Part shown: positions 1 to 9,229 of the stretch, piece after piece | Layout of the letters: every line of letters begins with the position of its first letter | How positions within the stretch are numbered: position 1 is the first letter of the stretch | Origin: Variovorax sp. TBS-050B | Lineage (GTDB): Bacteria; Pseudomonadota; Gammaproteobacteria; Burkholderiales; Burkholderiaceae_C | Direction of reading: 5' to 3' | Assembly (NCBI RefSeq): GCF_029893635.1 | Contig: NZ_JARXYR010000002.1 | Location: 1,153,001-1,217,000, forward strand | Length of the DNA: 64,000 nt | Position numbers and translations under genes: made by a program | The notes under the pieces: generated by a model | The model's database searches: none | Told to the model about the DNA's origin: nothing | The model's input: only the letters and a program-made list of their open reading frames with translations

Positions 1-2442
1 CTTCGTGCCCAGCGAGCCGTGCCCGCCCGCGGCCACCACCACGTACTGGCGGCCGTCGCTGCCGCGGTAGGTCATCGGCGTGGCCTGGCCGCCCGCGGGC
101 AGGCGGCTGCGCCAGAGTTCCTTGCCGTTGCTCACGTCGTAGGCGCGCAGGTAGTAGTCGAGCGTGCCCGAGAGAAAGGCCACGCCGCCGGCCGTCATCA
201 TCGGCCCGCCGAGGCTGGGCACGCCCATCTTGAAGGGCAGCGGCAGCGGCGAGCTGTCGCGCACGGTGCCGTTCTTGTGCTTCCACACCACGCGGCCGGT
301 GCGCAGGTCGGCGCCGGCCACGTAGCCCCAGGGCGGCGCCTGGCAGGGCAGCCCGAGGACCGAGGTGAAGGCGCTGAGCTTCACCGCGAACGGCGCGCCG
401 AAGTTCTCGTTGAGCGCGGGCAGGCTGTCGTTGGGCCGGTCCTTGCCCTGCACGTAGAGCGTGGTGTCGTCGGCGCGCGGGATCAGCTTCGACACGAAGG
501 CGAGCGAGGCCGGCGTGGTGAAGGCCAGCTGCCGCTGCGGATCGACCGCGATGCCGCCCCAGTTGAAGACGCCGAAGTTGCCCGGATGGATCAGCGAGCC
601 CTGCGTCGACGGCGGCGTGAAGCGGCCCTCGTAGCGCAGCCGATGGAAGGCGATGCGGCAGGCGAGCTGGTCGAACACCGTGCCGCCCCACATGTCGGCC
701 GGCGTGAGCGCGGGCGGATCGAAGGAGAGGTCCGACACCGGCTGCGTGAGCGAGGCATGGTCGCCCTCGGCCGCGTCCTGCGGCGCGGGGCGCTCGTGCA
801 CCTTCACCACCGGCTTACCGTCGCGCCGGTCGAGCACGAAGAGCTCGCCCTGCTTGGTGGGCTGCACCAGCGCGGGCACGGTCTCGTTGCCGACGCGCAG
901 GTCGATCAGCGTGGGCTGCGATGGCACGTCGTAGTCCCAGAGATCGTGGTGCACGGTCTGGAAGCTCCAGCGCACGCGCCCCGTGGCGAGGTCGAGCGCC
1001 ACCACCGAGGACGAGTAGCGCTCGGCCCCTTCGCTGCGCCTGCCGCCCCACTGGTCGGGCGGCTGGTTGCCGATGGGCACGTAGACCATGCCGAGCGACT
1101 CGTCCACGCTCGAGATCGACCAGCTGTTGGGCGAGTTGGGGGTGTAGGTGGCGTCGGGCGCGATCGGCGCGGTCTGCTCGGGGTTGCCCGCGTCCCAGTT
1201 CCAGACCAGCGCGCCGGTGTCGATGTCGAAGGCGCGGATCACGCCCGAGGTCTCCTGGGTCGAGACGTTGTCGAGCACCGTGCCGCCGACGATGACGAGC
1301 GAGCGCGTCACCACCACCGGCGAGGTCGAGTAGTACGAGCCGGGCTTGACGTTGGGCATGTTCTTCCAGAGGTCGATCTGCCCGGTGCCGCCGCCGAAGC
1401 GCATGCAGGGCTTGCCGTTCTCGGGGTTGAGCGCGATCACGCGGCCGTCGGCCGTGGGCATGAAGAGCTTGGCGTCGCAGTCGCCGGCCGCAGCGGGTGC
1501 GGCGGGTGCGCCTGCAGGCGTGGGCGTGGGCGCGGGCGTGCTCGTGGGCGCCGGCCGCACCGCACTGCCCGGGTCGTACGACAGACCGCGGCAGGTCAGG
1601 TGCTGCAGCGCGAGCGGGCGCTTGATCTCCGGCGTGTAGCGCCAGAGCTGCGCGCCGGTGGTCGCATTGAGCGCCACCACCGACTGGTGCGGCGTGCAGA
1701 GAAAGAGCCGCTCGCCGATCTTCAGCGGCGTCACCTCGAAGGTGGTCTCTTCCGGATCGCCGGGCTGGCCGCGCACGTCGCCAGTGCGGAAGTGCCATGC
1801 CTCCTGCAGCTGGCCGACGTTGGCCGGCGTGATCTGGTCGAGCGCCGAATAGCGCTGGCCCATGGCGTTGCCGCCGTAGGCGGTCCAGTCGTCGGCGGCG
1901 GGCGCGGGGCTGCCCGCGGCCGCTGCTGCCGGCGCGGCCGGTGGCGTGGCCGTGCCTTCGATGCGGTGCGGCTGGCGCATCAGCGAGACCGCGGCGGCCA
2001 CCAGGAAGGCCAGCAGCACCACGCCGAGGAAGCCGCGCGCGGGCGCGATGCCCGCGGCGCGCCGGCGGCCGAGCGCGCGCGCGACCGCGGGCAGCAGCAG
2101 GAACGCGCCGATGACGAAGAACACATCGCCGCGTGCCGCGAGCGGCCACCAGTCGAAGCCCACTTCCCACAGCGCCCAGGCGAGCGTGAATGCCACCACC
2201 AGCGCGTACACCCACAGACCCGCGCCGCCGCCGCGCGGCAGCAGCACGGCGGCCGCGAGCAGGCCCACGCCCGCGACGAGGTAGTACCACGAGCCGCCGA
2301 GCGTGACGAGCCATGCGCCCGCCGCGGCCAGCCCCAGGCCCGCGAGGCCGATGACCAGTGCCGTGACGACGATCAGCGTCGACGGCCGGGGCAGGGGCGA
2401 ACGGGCGGAAGGCGCGCTGGGATGGACGGCAGGTTCGGTCAT
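1..2442 (-). CDS. gcd: Membrane-bound PQQ-dependent glucose dehydrogenase (partial, 3' end outside window)
   Basis: The reading frame runs from an ATG at 2442 to the window edge (814 codons, no stop). It ends in a glycine-rich GGHGSLGTK segment that lies about a dozen residues before the end of family members, so it is nearly complete. The first ~140 residues hold about five hydrophobic segments, the N-terminal membrane anchor of quinoprotein glucose dehydrogenases. An eight-bladed beta-propeller follows, with WxxYGG, WS(I)SSVDE and TAGGVAFLSGT motifs. The enzyme oxidises aldoses such as D-glucose to the lactone at the periplasmic face and passes electrons to ubiquinone. An A/P/T-rich stretch encoded at about 1487-1565 interrupts the propeller just before the DCDAKLFMPTADGRV strand. 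It lies downstream of, and on the same strand as, the sugar ABC operon, which suggests a shared interest in aldoses. Confidence 0.93.
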   Translation of the reverse strand, partial: MTEPAVHPSAPSARSPLPRPSTLIVVTALVIGLAGLGLAAAGAWLVTLGGSWYYLVAGVGLLAAAVLLPRGGGAGLWVYALVVAFTLAWALWEVGFDWWPLAARGDVFFVIGAFLLLPAVARALGRRRAAGIAPARGFLGVVLLAFLVAAAVSLMRQPHRIEGTATPPAAPAAAAAGSPAPAADDWTAYGGNAMGQRYSALDQITPANVGQLQEAWHFRTGDVRGQPGDPEETTFEVTPLKIGERLFLCTPHQSVVALNATTGAQLWRYTPEIKRPLALQHLTCRGLSYDPGSAVRPAPTSTPAPTPTPAGAPAAPAAAGDCDAKLFMPTADGRVIALNPENGKPCMRFGGGTGQIDLWKNMPNVKPGSYYSTSPVVVTRSLVIVGGTVLDNVSTQETSGVIRAFDIDTGALVWNWDAGNPEQTAPIAPDATYTPNSPNSWSISSVDESLGMVYVPIGNQPPDQWGGRRSEGAERYSSSVVALDLATGRVRWSFQTVHHDLWDYDVPSQPTLIDLRVGNETVPALVQPTKQGELFVLDRRDGKPVVKVHERPAPQDAAEGDHASLTQPVSDLSFDPPALTPADMWGGTVFDQLACRIAFHRLRYEGRFTPPSTQGSLIHPGNFGVFNWGGIAVDPQRQLAFTTPASLAFVSKLIPRADDTTLYVQGKDRPNDSLPALNENFGAPFAVKLSAFTSVLGLPCQAPPWGYVAGADLRTGRVVWKHKNGTVRDSSPLPLPFKMGVPSLGGPMMTAGGVAFLSGTLDYYLRAYDVSNGKELWRSRLPAGGQATPMTYRGSDGRQYVVVAAGGHGSLGTK

Positions 2443-2623
2443 GGCGATGGGGCTCCGGAGGCAGGATGACGACGGGTCCTCCAAGCTAGGCCAAAGCCCC
2501 GGGTCGTGTCCGTAGGCGGATCGCGCAAGTGGCCGTGTGGCCCGGCATGCATCGGGCCGTGCGGCGCGCGTCTTTAGGCCCTACGTATTCGTGCGCACGC
2601 CGTGCATGCCGCGCACGCTCCGC

Positions 2624-3781
2624 TCAGGCCGGTGCGGCGATGCGCTCGGCGCGCGCACGCCGCGTGCGCGCATCGGGCTGCAGCGGCCGCAGGTACTCGT
2701 GCAGGGCGAGTGCCGCGGCGCCCACGGCCGGCGCGAGCTCGCCGTAGCGCGCGATGCGCAACTCGGGCGCGGGCATGCCGGCCGCTTCGGCATGGCGCTT
2801 CACATGGGCGAACGCCACCCGGGCGAGGCGCTCGTCGCCGATGCACGACTTGCCGCCGAGCACGATCGCGCGCGGATCGAAGGTGACCCAGAGGTTCTGC
2901 AGCAGCACGCCGAGGAAGGCCGCCGCCTGCGCCGCGCCCGGCGCTTCGCGCGCGAGCGCGTGCGAGCCGAAGAAGGCTTCCGCGCAGCCGCGCCGGCCGC
3001 ACGAGCAGACGGGGCCGTCGGGCTGCAGGATGGTGTGGCCGATCTCGCCGGCCATGCCCTGCGCGCCCGTGAACAGCCGGTCGTTGAGCACCACGCCCGC
3101 GCCCACGCCGACGTCGCAGCTCACGAAGATCAGCGGCTCGCCGCCGTCGCCGCCGCCGCAGAACTCGTACTCGCCGAGCGCGGCGGCATCGGCATCGTTC
3201 TGCAGCTGCACGGTCACGCGCGGCAGCCGAGCGGCCGCGAAGGCCTTCTCGAGCGCGGGCAGCAGGCTCACGTTGCGCCAGCCGAGGTTGGGCGCGAAGC
3301 GGACCACGCCGGTGCAGTCGTCCACTGCGCCGGGCACGCCCACGCCGATGCTCGACAACTGCAGGCCGGCGCGCCGCAGCTGCCGCTGCGCCGCCGCGGC
3401 CATGCGCGCCACCTGCGCGCACACGCCGGCCGGCGCACGGTCGTCCAGCGCATGCGTCTCGGCATGGAGCACCTCGCCCTGCAGCGACACGCAGGCGAGC
3501 CGCACCGTCTCCACAGCGATCTCCACGCCCATCAGCGCACGCACGCCGACGTTGATCCGTAGCGGCGTCGAAGGCCGGCCGAGCCCGTCGGCCACCGTGG
3601 CGCCGGCTTCGCTGAGCCAGTCTTCGTCGATCAGCTCGCGCACCAGCAGGCTGACGGTTGACTTGGTGAGGCCGCTCGCGCTCGCGAGCCGCGCGCGCGA
3701 CAGCCCGGGCTGCGCGCGCAGCAGCCGCAGCAGCACGCTGCGGTTCATGCGCTTGAGCAGCTGCTGGTCGCCGGTGGTCAA
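2624..3781 (-). CDS. ROK-family transcriptional regulator of the adjacent sugar ABC operon
   Basis: About 385 residues. An N-terminal winged helix-turn-helix ([20 protein letters not shown], roughly residues 28-47) is followed by a ROK sugar-kinase-like domain. That domain carries the CxCGxxGCxE zinc motif ([10 protein letters not shown]) and GEIGHT. I chose the TTG at 3781, which overlaps the stop of the ATPase gene: homologues begin with a [14 protein letters not shown] sequence and AAAGGA lies upstream. The ATG at 3748 is the alternative. It is the last gene of the xylF-xylH-ATPase unit and probably represses it from the palindrome at 7068-7092, with a sugar as inducer. Which sugar cannot be read from the sequence. 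Confidence 0.85.
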   Translation of the reverse strand: MTTGDQQLLKRMNRSVLLRLLRAQPGLSRARLASASGLTKSTVSLLVRELIDEDWLSEAGATVADGLGRPSTPLRINVGVRALMGVEIAVETVRLACVSLQGEVLHAETHALDDRAPAGVCAQVARMAAAAQRQLRRAGLQLSSIGVGVPGAVDDCTGVVRFAPNLGWRNVSLLPALEKAFAAARLPRVTVQLQNDADAAALGEYEFCGGGDGGEPLIFVSCDVGVGAGVVLNDRLFTGAQGMAGEIGHTILQPDGPVCSCGRRGCAEAFFGSHALAREAPGAAQAAAFLGVLLQNLWVTFDPRAIVLGGKSCIGDERLARVAFAHVKRHAEAAGMPAPELRIARYGELAPAVGAAALALHEYLRPLQPDARTRRARAERIAAPA

Positions 3782-4551
3782 CGGTGGGCCTGTTCCTTTC
3801 CCTCGGGCCGCTTGCCGGCGATGATCATGCCGAGCACCTCGTCCTCGGTGACGTCCGCGGTGCGGTAGGTGCCGACCAGCCGGCCGTTCTTCATGACCGC
3901 GACGCGGTCGCTGAGCGCGAACACGTCGGGCATGTCGTGCGTGATCAGGAAGATGCCGACGCCGTCGGCCTTGAGCTGCTTCACCAGGCCGCCGACCATC
4001 GCGGTCTCCTCGGGCCCGAGCGCGGCGCAGGGCTCGTCCATGATCAGGATGCGCGCGTTGAAGTACAGCGCCCGCGAGATCGCCACCACCTGCCGCTGCC
4101 CGCCCGAGAGGCGCCGCACGGGGATGCGGATGTTGGTGAAGTTCCTGTTCAGGCGCTGGAACACCTTGCGCGCCTCGACCTCCATGAAGTGGTCGTCGAG
4201 CGTGTTCCAGCGCGTCATCTTCTCGCGGCCGAGGAACAGGTTCGACACCGCATCGAGGTTGTCGGCCAGCGCGAGCGTCTGGTAGATGGTCTCGATGCCG
4301 AGCGCCTGCGCCTCCGACGGCGTGCGGATGTGCACCGGGTCGCCCGCGATCAGCGTCTCGCCCGAATCGACCGGGTAGGCGCCCGCGAGCATCTTCATGA
4401 GCGTGGACTTGCCCGCGCCGTTGTGGCCGAGCAGCGCCACCACTTCGCCCGGATGCAGGTTCACGCTCACGCCGTCCACGGCCTTCACGCCGCCGAAGGC
4501 CTTGCGGATCTCGCGCAATTCGACGAGGGGTTGGAGTGTGTCTGTGGTCAT
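3778..4551 (-). CDS. Sugar ABC transporter ATP-binding protein (XylG/FrcA type, single domain)
   Basis: 257 residues with one complete ATPase domain: Walker [10 protein letters not shown] at 42-50, signature LSGGQ at 148-152, Walker B ILIMDE at 168-173 and the H-loop histidine at 205. It energises sugar uptake with the permease at 4715 and the binding protein at 6006. E. coli XylG and RbsA carry two fused ATPase domains (about 500 residues). This one has only one, as in the fructose transporter subunit FrcA, so two copies presumably dimerise. Its stop overlaps the regulator start. A palindromic repeat of about 135 bases separates it from xylH. Confidence 0.9.
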   Translation of the reverse strand: MTTDTLQPLVELREIRKAFGGVKAVDGVSVNLHPGEVVALLGHNGAGKSTLMKMLAGAYPVDSGETLIAGDPVHIRTPSEAQALGIETIYQTLALADNLDAVSNLFLGREKMTRWNTLDDHFMEVEARKVFQRLNRNFTNIRIPVRRLSGGQRQVVAISRALYFNARILIMDEPCAALGPEETAMVGGLVKQLKADGVGIFLITHDMPDVFALSDRVAVMKNGRLVGTYRTADVTEDEVLGMIIAGKRPEGKEQAHR

Positions 4552-4570
4552 GTCGGTTGCAGAGGGAAGT

Positions 4571-4705
4571 GGGATCGGACAGCCGAACGCAGAAGAAATA
4601 CAAAAGTTGCGCAGAAGTCGCAGAAGAGAAATTCAAAAATTTGGGTCTTCCTTTCTGCGACTTCTGCGAAACCTTTGCGACTTCTGCGTTCGGCCGTCCG
4701 ATCCC
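4571..4705. repeat. Long palindromic interspersed repeat, copy A
   Basis: The outer 25-base arms (4571-4595 and 4681-4705) are complementary at 24 of 25 positions. The inner parts pair through GCAGAAGTCGCAGAA-type units, so the whole element can fold into one long hairpin. It fills the gap between xylH and the ATPase gene. The right arm read in reverse shares GGTTTCGCAGAAGTCGC with copy B at 13111, and the CAGCCG-ACGCAG arm recurs in copy C at 59325. It encodes no protein I can support. Confidence 0.85.
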
Positions 4706-4714
4706 GGTCCCATC

Positions 4715-5905
4715 TCAGCTCTCCCCGAACTTGCGGCGGTAGAGCACGTCGAAGACCACCGCCACGATCAGCACCTGGCCGATGATGACCATGCGCTTGC
4801 CGATCGGCACGTCGAGCAGCAGCATGCCGCTGTCGAGCGACTGCATGATCAGTGCGCCCAGCACCGAGCCGAAGATCGAGCCCGTGCCGCCCGCGAGCGC
4901 GGTGCCGCCGATCACCGCCGCGGCGATCACGTAGAGCTCCATGCCGGTGCCGAGCGAATTGGTGCCGGCGTTGAGCCGCGCGATCGATACGATCGCCGCC
5001 ACCGTGACCAGCACCGCGAGCAGGGCGAACAGCATCAGCGTGACCCGCTTGACCGGAATGCCCACCAGCGCCGCCGCATCGGGGTTGCCGCCCATCGCGA
5101 ACACGTAGCGGCCGAAGCGCGTGCGGTGCACGATGAACGACAGCGCGATCGCCACCACGGCCCAGATCAGCACCGGAATCGGCAGGCCCTGCGGCGCGTC
5201 CTTGGAGGCGATCTGGTAGCTGTTCATCACCGCGGCGAAGACGAACACCACGGCCGCGGGCACCGCCGTCAGCAGCAGCTCGGCCCAGAGCGGCTCGTTG
5301 GGCATGCCGTGGTGCGCACGCGCGCGGCGCTTCTGCAGCATGCGCACGAACAGCACCAGCGCCACGAAGGCCGCAAGCGCCCAGGTCGCGGTGGTGCCGA
5401 TGCCGCCGTCGTAGCCGCCGCCCAGGCGCTGGAAGAACTCGTCGTTCACCGGCTGCGTCTTGCCGTCGGCCACCAGGAAGGCCGCGCCGCGGAACGACAT
5501 CAGCCCGCCGAGCGTGACCACGAACGACGGCACGCCGAGCATCGCGGTGAGCCAGCCCTGGTAGACCGACACCAGCAGCGCGACCGCCAGGCCCGCGAGG
5601 CAGGCGGTGGGCCACGACCAGCCCGAGGTGTACTGCAGGTAGGCGATCAGCACGCCGACGAAGCCCATCACCGAGCCCACCGACAGGTCGATGTGGCGCG
5701 CCACGATGACCAGCACCATCACCGTCGACACGATGCCCACCACCGCCGTCTGCTGCGCAACGTTGTAGAGGTTCTCGGGCGACAGGAACACGCCGCCCGA
5801 CATGACGTTGAAGACCACGCCCATCGCGACCAGCAGCACGCTCATCAGCAGAAGGCGCAGGTCGATGCCCGCGCGGCGCCACCAGCCGGGTGTTGGATTG
5901 CTCAT
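4715..5905 (-). CDS. xylH: Sugar ABC transporter permease, XylH-like
   Basis: 396 residues from the ATG at 5905, with GAGGAAG eight bases upstream. The protein is strongly hydrophobic with around ten membrane segments. It has the conserved HIDLSVGSVMGF loop near residue 75 and a GTGSIFGSVLGALIMQ segment near the C-terminus, both typical of the BPD_transp_2 (ribose/xylose) permease family. It forms the membrane channel used with the binding protein XylF encoded 100 bases upstream. The gap before it is GC-rich and can form stem-loops, a common way to keep the binding-protein part of the message more abundant (inference). Confidence 0.9.
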   Translation of the reverse strand: MSNPTPGWWRRAGIDLRLLLMSVLLVAMGVVFNVMSGGVFLSPENLYNVAQQTAVVGIVSTVMVLVIVARHIDLSVGSVMGFVGVLIAYLQYTSGWSWPTACLAGLAVALLVSVYQGWLTAMLGVPSFVVTLGGLMSFRGAAFLVADGKTQPVNDEFFQRLGGGYDGGIGTTATWALAAFVALVLFVRMLQKRRARAHHGMPNEPLWAELLLTAVPAAVVFVFAAVMNSYQIASKDAPQGLPIPVLIWAVVAIALSFIVHRTRFGRYVFAMGGNPDAAALVGIPVKRVTLMLFALLAVLVTVAAIVSIARLNAGTNSLGTGMELYVIAAAVIGGTALAGGTGSIFGSVLGALIMQSLDSGMLLLDVPIGKRMVIIGQVLIVAVVFDVLYRRKFGES

Positions 5906-6005
5906 GCTCGGAACTTCCTCGAAAGAACACGGGGTGCGCGGCACCGCCGGCCGCTGGTGCGGGCCGGCAGGCGGCGGCGCAGGGGATGCCTGCCGCGCGG
6001 TGCGG

Positions 6006-7028
6006 CTACTTGCAGGCGGCGGGCGCGCTCGCGGCGGGCACGCCCTTGCAGAGCTCGTCCTTCTTGATCCAGCCGGCCTTCACCACCACGTCGAGGTTGT
6101 CGCGCGTGATCGGCACCGGCGTGAGCAGGCGCGACTGCAGCGAGACCTTCTTCGGCCCCGAATTCCACGGTGCGGCCTTCTCGACCGGCTTGCCCTGCGA
6201 GAGCGCGATGGCGGCGCTCGCGGCCTCGCGGCCGAGCTCGCGCGAGTCCTTGAAGATGGTCGCGGTCTGGGTGCCGAGCGCGATGCGGTTGAGCGCCGCG
6301 AAGTCGGCGTCCTGGCCCGAGACCGGGATGCCGCGCAGCCCCTTGGCCGTGAGCGCCGCGACCGCGCCGCCCGCGGTGCCGTCGTTGGCGGCCACCACCG
6401 CATCGACCTTGTTGCCCACCTTGGTGAGGATCTGCTCCATGTTCTTCTGCGCGACCTCGGGCTTCCAGCCTTCGGTGTATTCGTCGCCGACGATCTTGAT
6501 GTCGCCCTTCTTCACCGCCGCATCGAGCACCTCCTGCTGGCCTGCGCGCAGGAAGTCGGCGTTCGGGTCGCTCGGCGAGCCCTTGATGATCACGTAGTTG
6601 CCCTTAGGCTTGACCTTGAAGACCTCGCGCGCCTCCATGCGGCCGACCTCGACGTTGTCGAAGGTGATGTAGAAGACGCCCGGCGCCTCGATCAGCCGGT
6701 CGTAGGCCACCACCGGCACCTTCTGCCGCGTGGCCTTGGTGACCGCGGGCAGGATCGCGTCCTTGTCCATCGCGAGCACGATCAGCGCCTTCGCGCCCTT
6801 CGACATCAGGCCCTCGATGTCGCCGAGCTGCTTCTCGGGCGAGCCGCCCGCGTCAGCGCTGATGTACTTCGCGCCGAGCTTCTCGAGCTGGGCCTTGATC
6901 GCGGCCTCGTCGGTCTTCCAGCGCTCTTCCTGGAAGTTGGACCAGCTCACGCCGACGACGGTCTGCGCGAGCGCGCTCGCCGCCGTGAGGCCGAAGGCCA
7001 TCGCGGCCAGGGTGTGCTTGAGGGGCAT
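6006..7028 (-). CDS. xylF: D-xylose-type ABC transporter substrate-binding protein
   Basis: 340 residues. AAGGAGA stands six bases before the ATG at 7028. A signal peptide covers about residues 1-21 ([21 protein letters not shown]). The mature part follows E. coli XylF closely: ERW near the start, [48 protein letters not shown] and SRLLTPV. It should bind an aldopentose or related sugar in the periplasm and deliver it to the permease. First gene of the operon, directly behind the operator at 7068-7092. The exact sugar is inferred from similarity only. Confidence 0.9.
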   Translation of the reverse strand: MPLKHTLAAMAFGLTAASALAQTVVGVSWSNFQEERWKTDEAAIKAQLEKLGAKYISADAGGSPEKQLGDIEGLMSKGAKALIVLAMDKDAILPAVTKATRQKVPVVAYDRLIEAPGVFYITFDNVEVGRMEAREVFKVKPKGNYVIIKGSPSDPNADFLRAGQQEVLDAAVKKGDIKIVGDEYTEGWKPEVAQKNMEQILTKVGNKVDAVVAANDGTAGGAVAALTAKGLRGIPVSGQDADFAALNRIALGTQTATIFKDSRELGREAASAAIALSQGKPVEKAAPWNSGPKKVSLQSRLLTPVPITRDNLDVVVKAGWIKKDELCKGVPAASAPAACK

Positions 7029-7067
7029 CGAATGTCTCCTTGGGCTGGCGCCCGGATGTAAGAAATA

Positions 7068-7092
7068 AGTTAGTTCGACGGGCGAATTAACT
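7068..7092. promoter_or_regulatory. Inverted-repeat operator upstream of xylF (candidate ROK site)
   Basis: Arms AGTTAGTTCG and CGAATTAACT are separated by five bases (ACGGG) and are complementary at nine of ten positions. The site is AT-rich against a GC-rich background and centres about 50 bases upstream of the xylF start codon. The regulator at 2624 is the obvious partner. Binding itself is inferred. Confidence 0.65.
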
Positions 7093-7198
7093 ATCCCATC
7101 GTGCGCGCGTCCTGGGCATCGGGGAATTCCCGGGCGCGCCATGCGAGCTCCCTAGAATCGCCAGGCCCCCGGATTGCGGTGCGCTCCTCTCTCACACC

Positions 7199-8128
7199 AT
7201 GCCCGACCAAGACCTCGTCTCTCTGGTCGTGGATGCGCTCGGAAAGCGCATCGACGACCCCGCCGCCGTCCGTCTCGCCGAAGCGCTCGGCAAGAAGCCG
7301 TTCAAGAGCGCCACGCCGACCAGCGACAGCAGCCTCGAGAACAGCAAGCTCGGCCTCGCGGTCGGCGCCAAGGCGCGCTTCACGCACCGCGACTTCTTCC
7401 CGCCGCGCAAGGAAGGCCGCACCTGGGTCACGCGGGTGTCGCACGCCTTCGTCTACCCCCGTTGCGCAGGCGCGCTGCCCGAGGGCTTCGACTGGCAGAT
7501 GGACGATGCGGCGCTCGGCGCGCGCTTCGAACGCCGCGTCGACGGCGCGCTCGAGATCGTGCGCTACGTGCTGCCGCCACCGCGCGCGGGCCTGCGCGCC
7601 ACGGTGTCGCTCAACGACGCCGGCCGGCCGAAGCACCTGCTGCTGGGCGTGGCCGAGGAAGAGGACTACGCCACGATCTACCCCGGCGAGGAATCCGGCA
7701 ACCACGCCGAAGACGCCTTCTTCGCGAGCTGGTGCGCGCTCAACGGCCTGCTGCGCGAGGACCGCCTCGGCGCCGCGCAAATGGAGGCGCTGCGCGAGCG
7801 GCGGCTCGGCCCGCAGGACTTCCTGGTCGAAAGCCTCGGCGGCCTGTTCTGGGAACACGACGTGCGGCCCGCGCACGCGCCCTTCTGCCATGCCTACACG
7901 GGGCGGTTGATGGAGCCCGAGGAAGCCTCGGCGCTGTTCGACGCGAAGGCGATCTTCGGCGAGCACAACGCCTGGAGAAAGGAGGGCGAGGCGCCGACCG
8001 AAGCCACCTGGGCCAACTTCGACCGCATCGCGCCGCGCTACGCTGAGCGGCTCGCGCAGTTCCAGCGGCGCGAGATCCGCTCGATGGTCCACCACCCGCA
8101 GGACGGACAGGCCGGCGGAGCCGGTTGA
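7199..8128 (+). CDS. Hypothetical protein
   Basis: 309 residues, not recognised. The protein is soluble-looking with no signal peptide or membrane segment and is rich in charged residues. The start reads as an amphipathic helix (LVSLVVDALGKRIDDPAAVRLAEALGKKPFK), a layout seen at the N-terminus of several immunity-like families. That resemblance is weak and no toxin gene is nearby. The ATG at 7199 is chosen because the frame opens there; no strong Shine-Dalgarno precedes it. It is divergent from xylF (170 bases between starts) and lies 78 bases before the E1 alpha gene on the same strand, so co-transcription is possible. Confidence 0.6.
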   Translation: MPDQDLVSLVVDALGKRIDDPAAVRLAEALGKKPFKSATPTSDSSLENSKLGLAVGAKARFTHRDFFPPRKEGRTWVTRVSHAFVYPRCAGALPEGFDWQMDDAALGARFERRVDGALEIVRYVLPPPRAGLRATVSLNDAGRPKHLLLGVAEEEDYATIYPGEESGNHAEDAFFASWCALNGLLREDRLGAAQMEALRERRLGPQDFLVESLGGLFWEHDVRPAHAPFCHAYTGRLMEPEEASALFDAKAIFGEHNAWRKEGEAPTEATWANFDRIAPRYAERLAQFQRREIRSMVHHPQDGQAGGAG

Positions 8129-8206
8129 GGCCGCGGCCGGAAGACAGGGCCGCCCGCTGTTAGGATTTTTGTCGCAAGCGCCGATCCCACGAGCGCAGGA
8201 GACAAG

Positions 8207-9229
8207 ATGGACACCAGCAGTTCGAGCCCCGACGGGGCGGCGCTGTACCGCACGATGGTGCGGATCCGCGCCTTCGAGAATGCCGCCGAGGCGGCGAGCC
8301 AGGGCGGCGTGAGCGCCTATGGCCAAGAGGCCGCCGGCAGCGCGCGGGTGCGCGGGCCGCTGCATCTCTCGACCGGCCAGGAGGCGGTGCCCGCGGGCGT
8401 CTGCGCCCACCTGCGCACGAGCGACTACCTCACCTCCACGCACCGCGGCCACGGCCACACGCTGGCCAAGGGCGCGGACCTGGGCCGCATGATGTGCGAG
8501 CTGTTCGGCAAGGCCACCGGCTTCAACGGCGGCAAGGGCGGCTCGATGCACATCGCGGACTTCTCGGTCGGCATGCTGGGCGCCAACGGCGTGGTGGCGG
8601 CGGGTCTGCCGATCGCGGTGGGCGCGGCGCATGCGCAGAAGCTGCTCGGCAAGGGCGACGGCATCACGGTGTGCTTCTTCGGCGACGGCGCGATCAACCG
8701 CGGCCCCTTCCTCGAAGCGCTGAACTGGGCGCGCGTGTACCAATTGCCGGTGCTCTTCGTCTGCGAGGACAACCGCTGGAGCGCCACCACGGCGAGCGGC
8801 CCGATGACGGCGGGCGACGGCGCCTCGGTGCGCGCCCAGGCGATGGACATCGCCGCCACGCAGGTCGACGGCAACGACGTGTTCGCGGTGCACGCGGCGG
8901 CCGCAGCGCTGGTGGCGGCCGTGCGCGGCGGCGGCGGGCCGCGCCTGCTGCATGCGCTGACCTACCGCGTGAAGGGGCATGTCTCGGTCGACGTCGCGGC
9001 CTACCGCGACGCGGCGGAGCTCGCGGCCGCGCTCGAGACCGATCCGATCGCGCGCGCCCGCGCCCACCTGCTTGCGCACGGCATGGCCGGGTCCGCGCTC
9101 GATGCCATCGAGAACGCGGCGCGCGACGAGGTCGCGACCGCGCTCGCGATGGCCGACGCGGCGCCCTGGCCCGAGGCCGGCGCCGCCTTCACCGACGTGC
9201 AGACCACCGGAGCCGGCCAATGGCACTGA
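8207..9229 (+). CDS. TPP-dependent 2-oxoacid/acetoin dehydrogenase E1 component, alpha subunit
   Basis: 340 residues with AGGAGACAAG before the ATG. The thiamine-diphosphate motif reads GDGAINRGPF...EDN near residues 162-190. HLSTGQEAVPAGV and THRGHGHTLAKG belong to the substrate channel and phosphorylation-loop region of the E1 alpha family. It decarboxylates a 2-oxo acid (or cleaves acetoin) together with the beta subunit, whose start overlaps its last codons by ten bases. AcoA-like enzymes are the nearest named relatives I recognise. The substrate is not certain because no E2, E3 or aco regulator adjoins it. Confidence 0.85.
   Translation: MDTSSSSPDGAALYRTMVRIRAFENAAEAASQGGVSAYGQEAAGSARVRGPLHLSTGQEAVPAGVCAHLRTSDYLTSTHRGHGHTLAKGADLGRMMCELFGKATGFNGGKGGSMHIADFSVGMLGANGVVAAGLPIAVGAAHAQKLLGKGDGITVCFFGDGAINRGPFLEALNWARVYQLPVLFVCEDNRWSATTASGPMTAGDGASVRAQAMDIAATQVDGNDVFAVHAAAAALVAAVRGGGGPRLLHALTYRVKGHVSVDVAAYRDAAELAAALETDPIARARAHLLAHGMAGSALDAIENAARDEVATALAMADAAPWPEAGAAFTDVQTTGAGQWH

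Noticed and set aside
19..2469. Long plus-strand frame opposite the glucose dehydrogenase
   Set aside because: Antisense shadow; the minus strand encodes a full quinoprotein with motifs.
4571..4705. Interspersed repeat as an insertion sequence or transposon remnant
   Set aside because: No transposase frame and no flanking target duplication could be recognised; the element is one hairpin.
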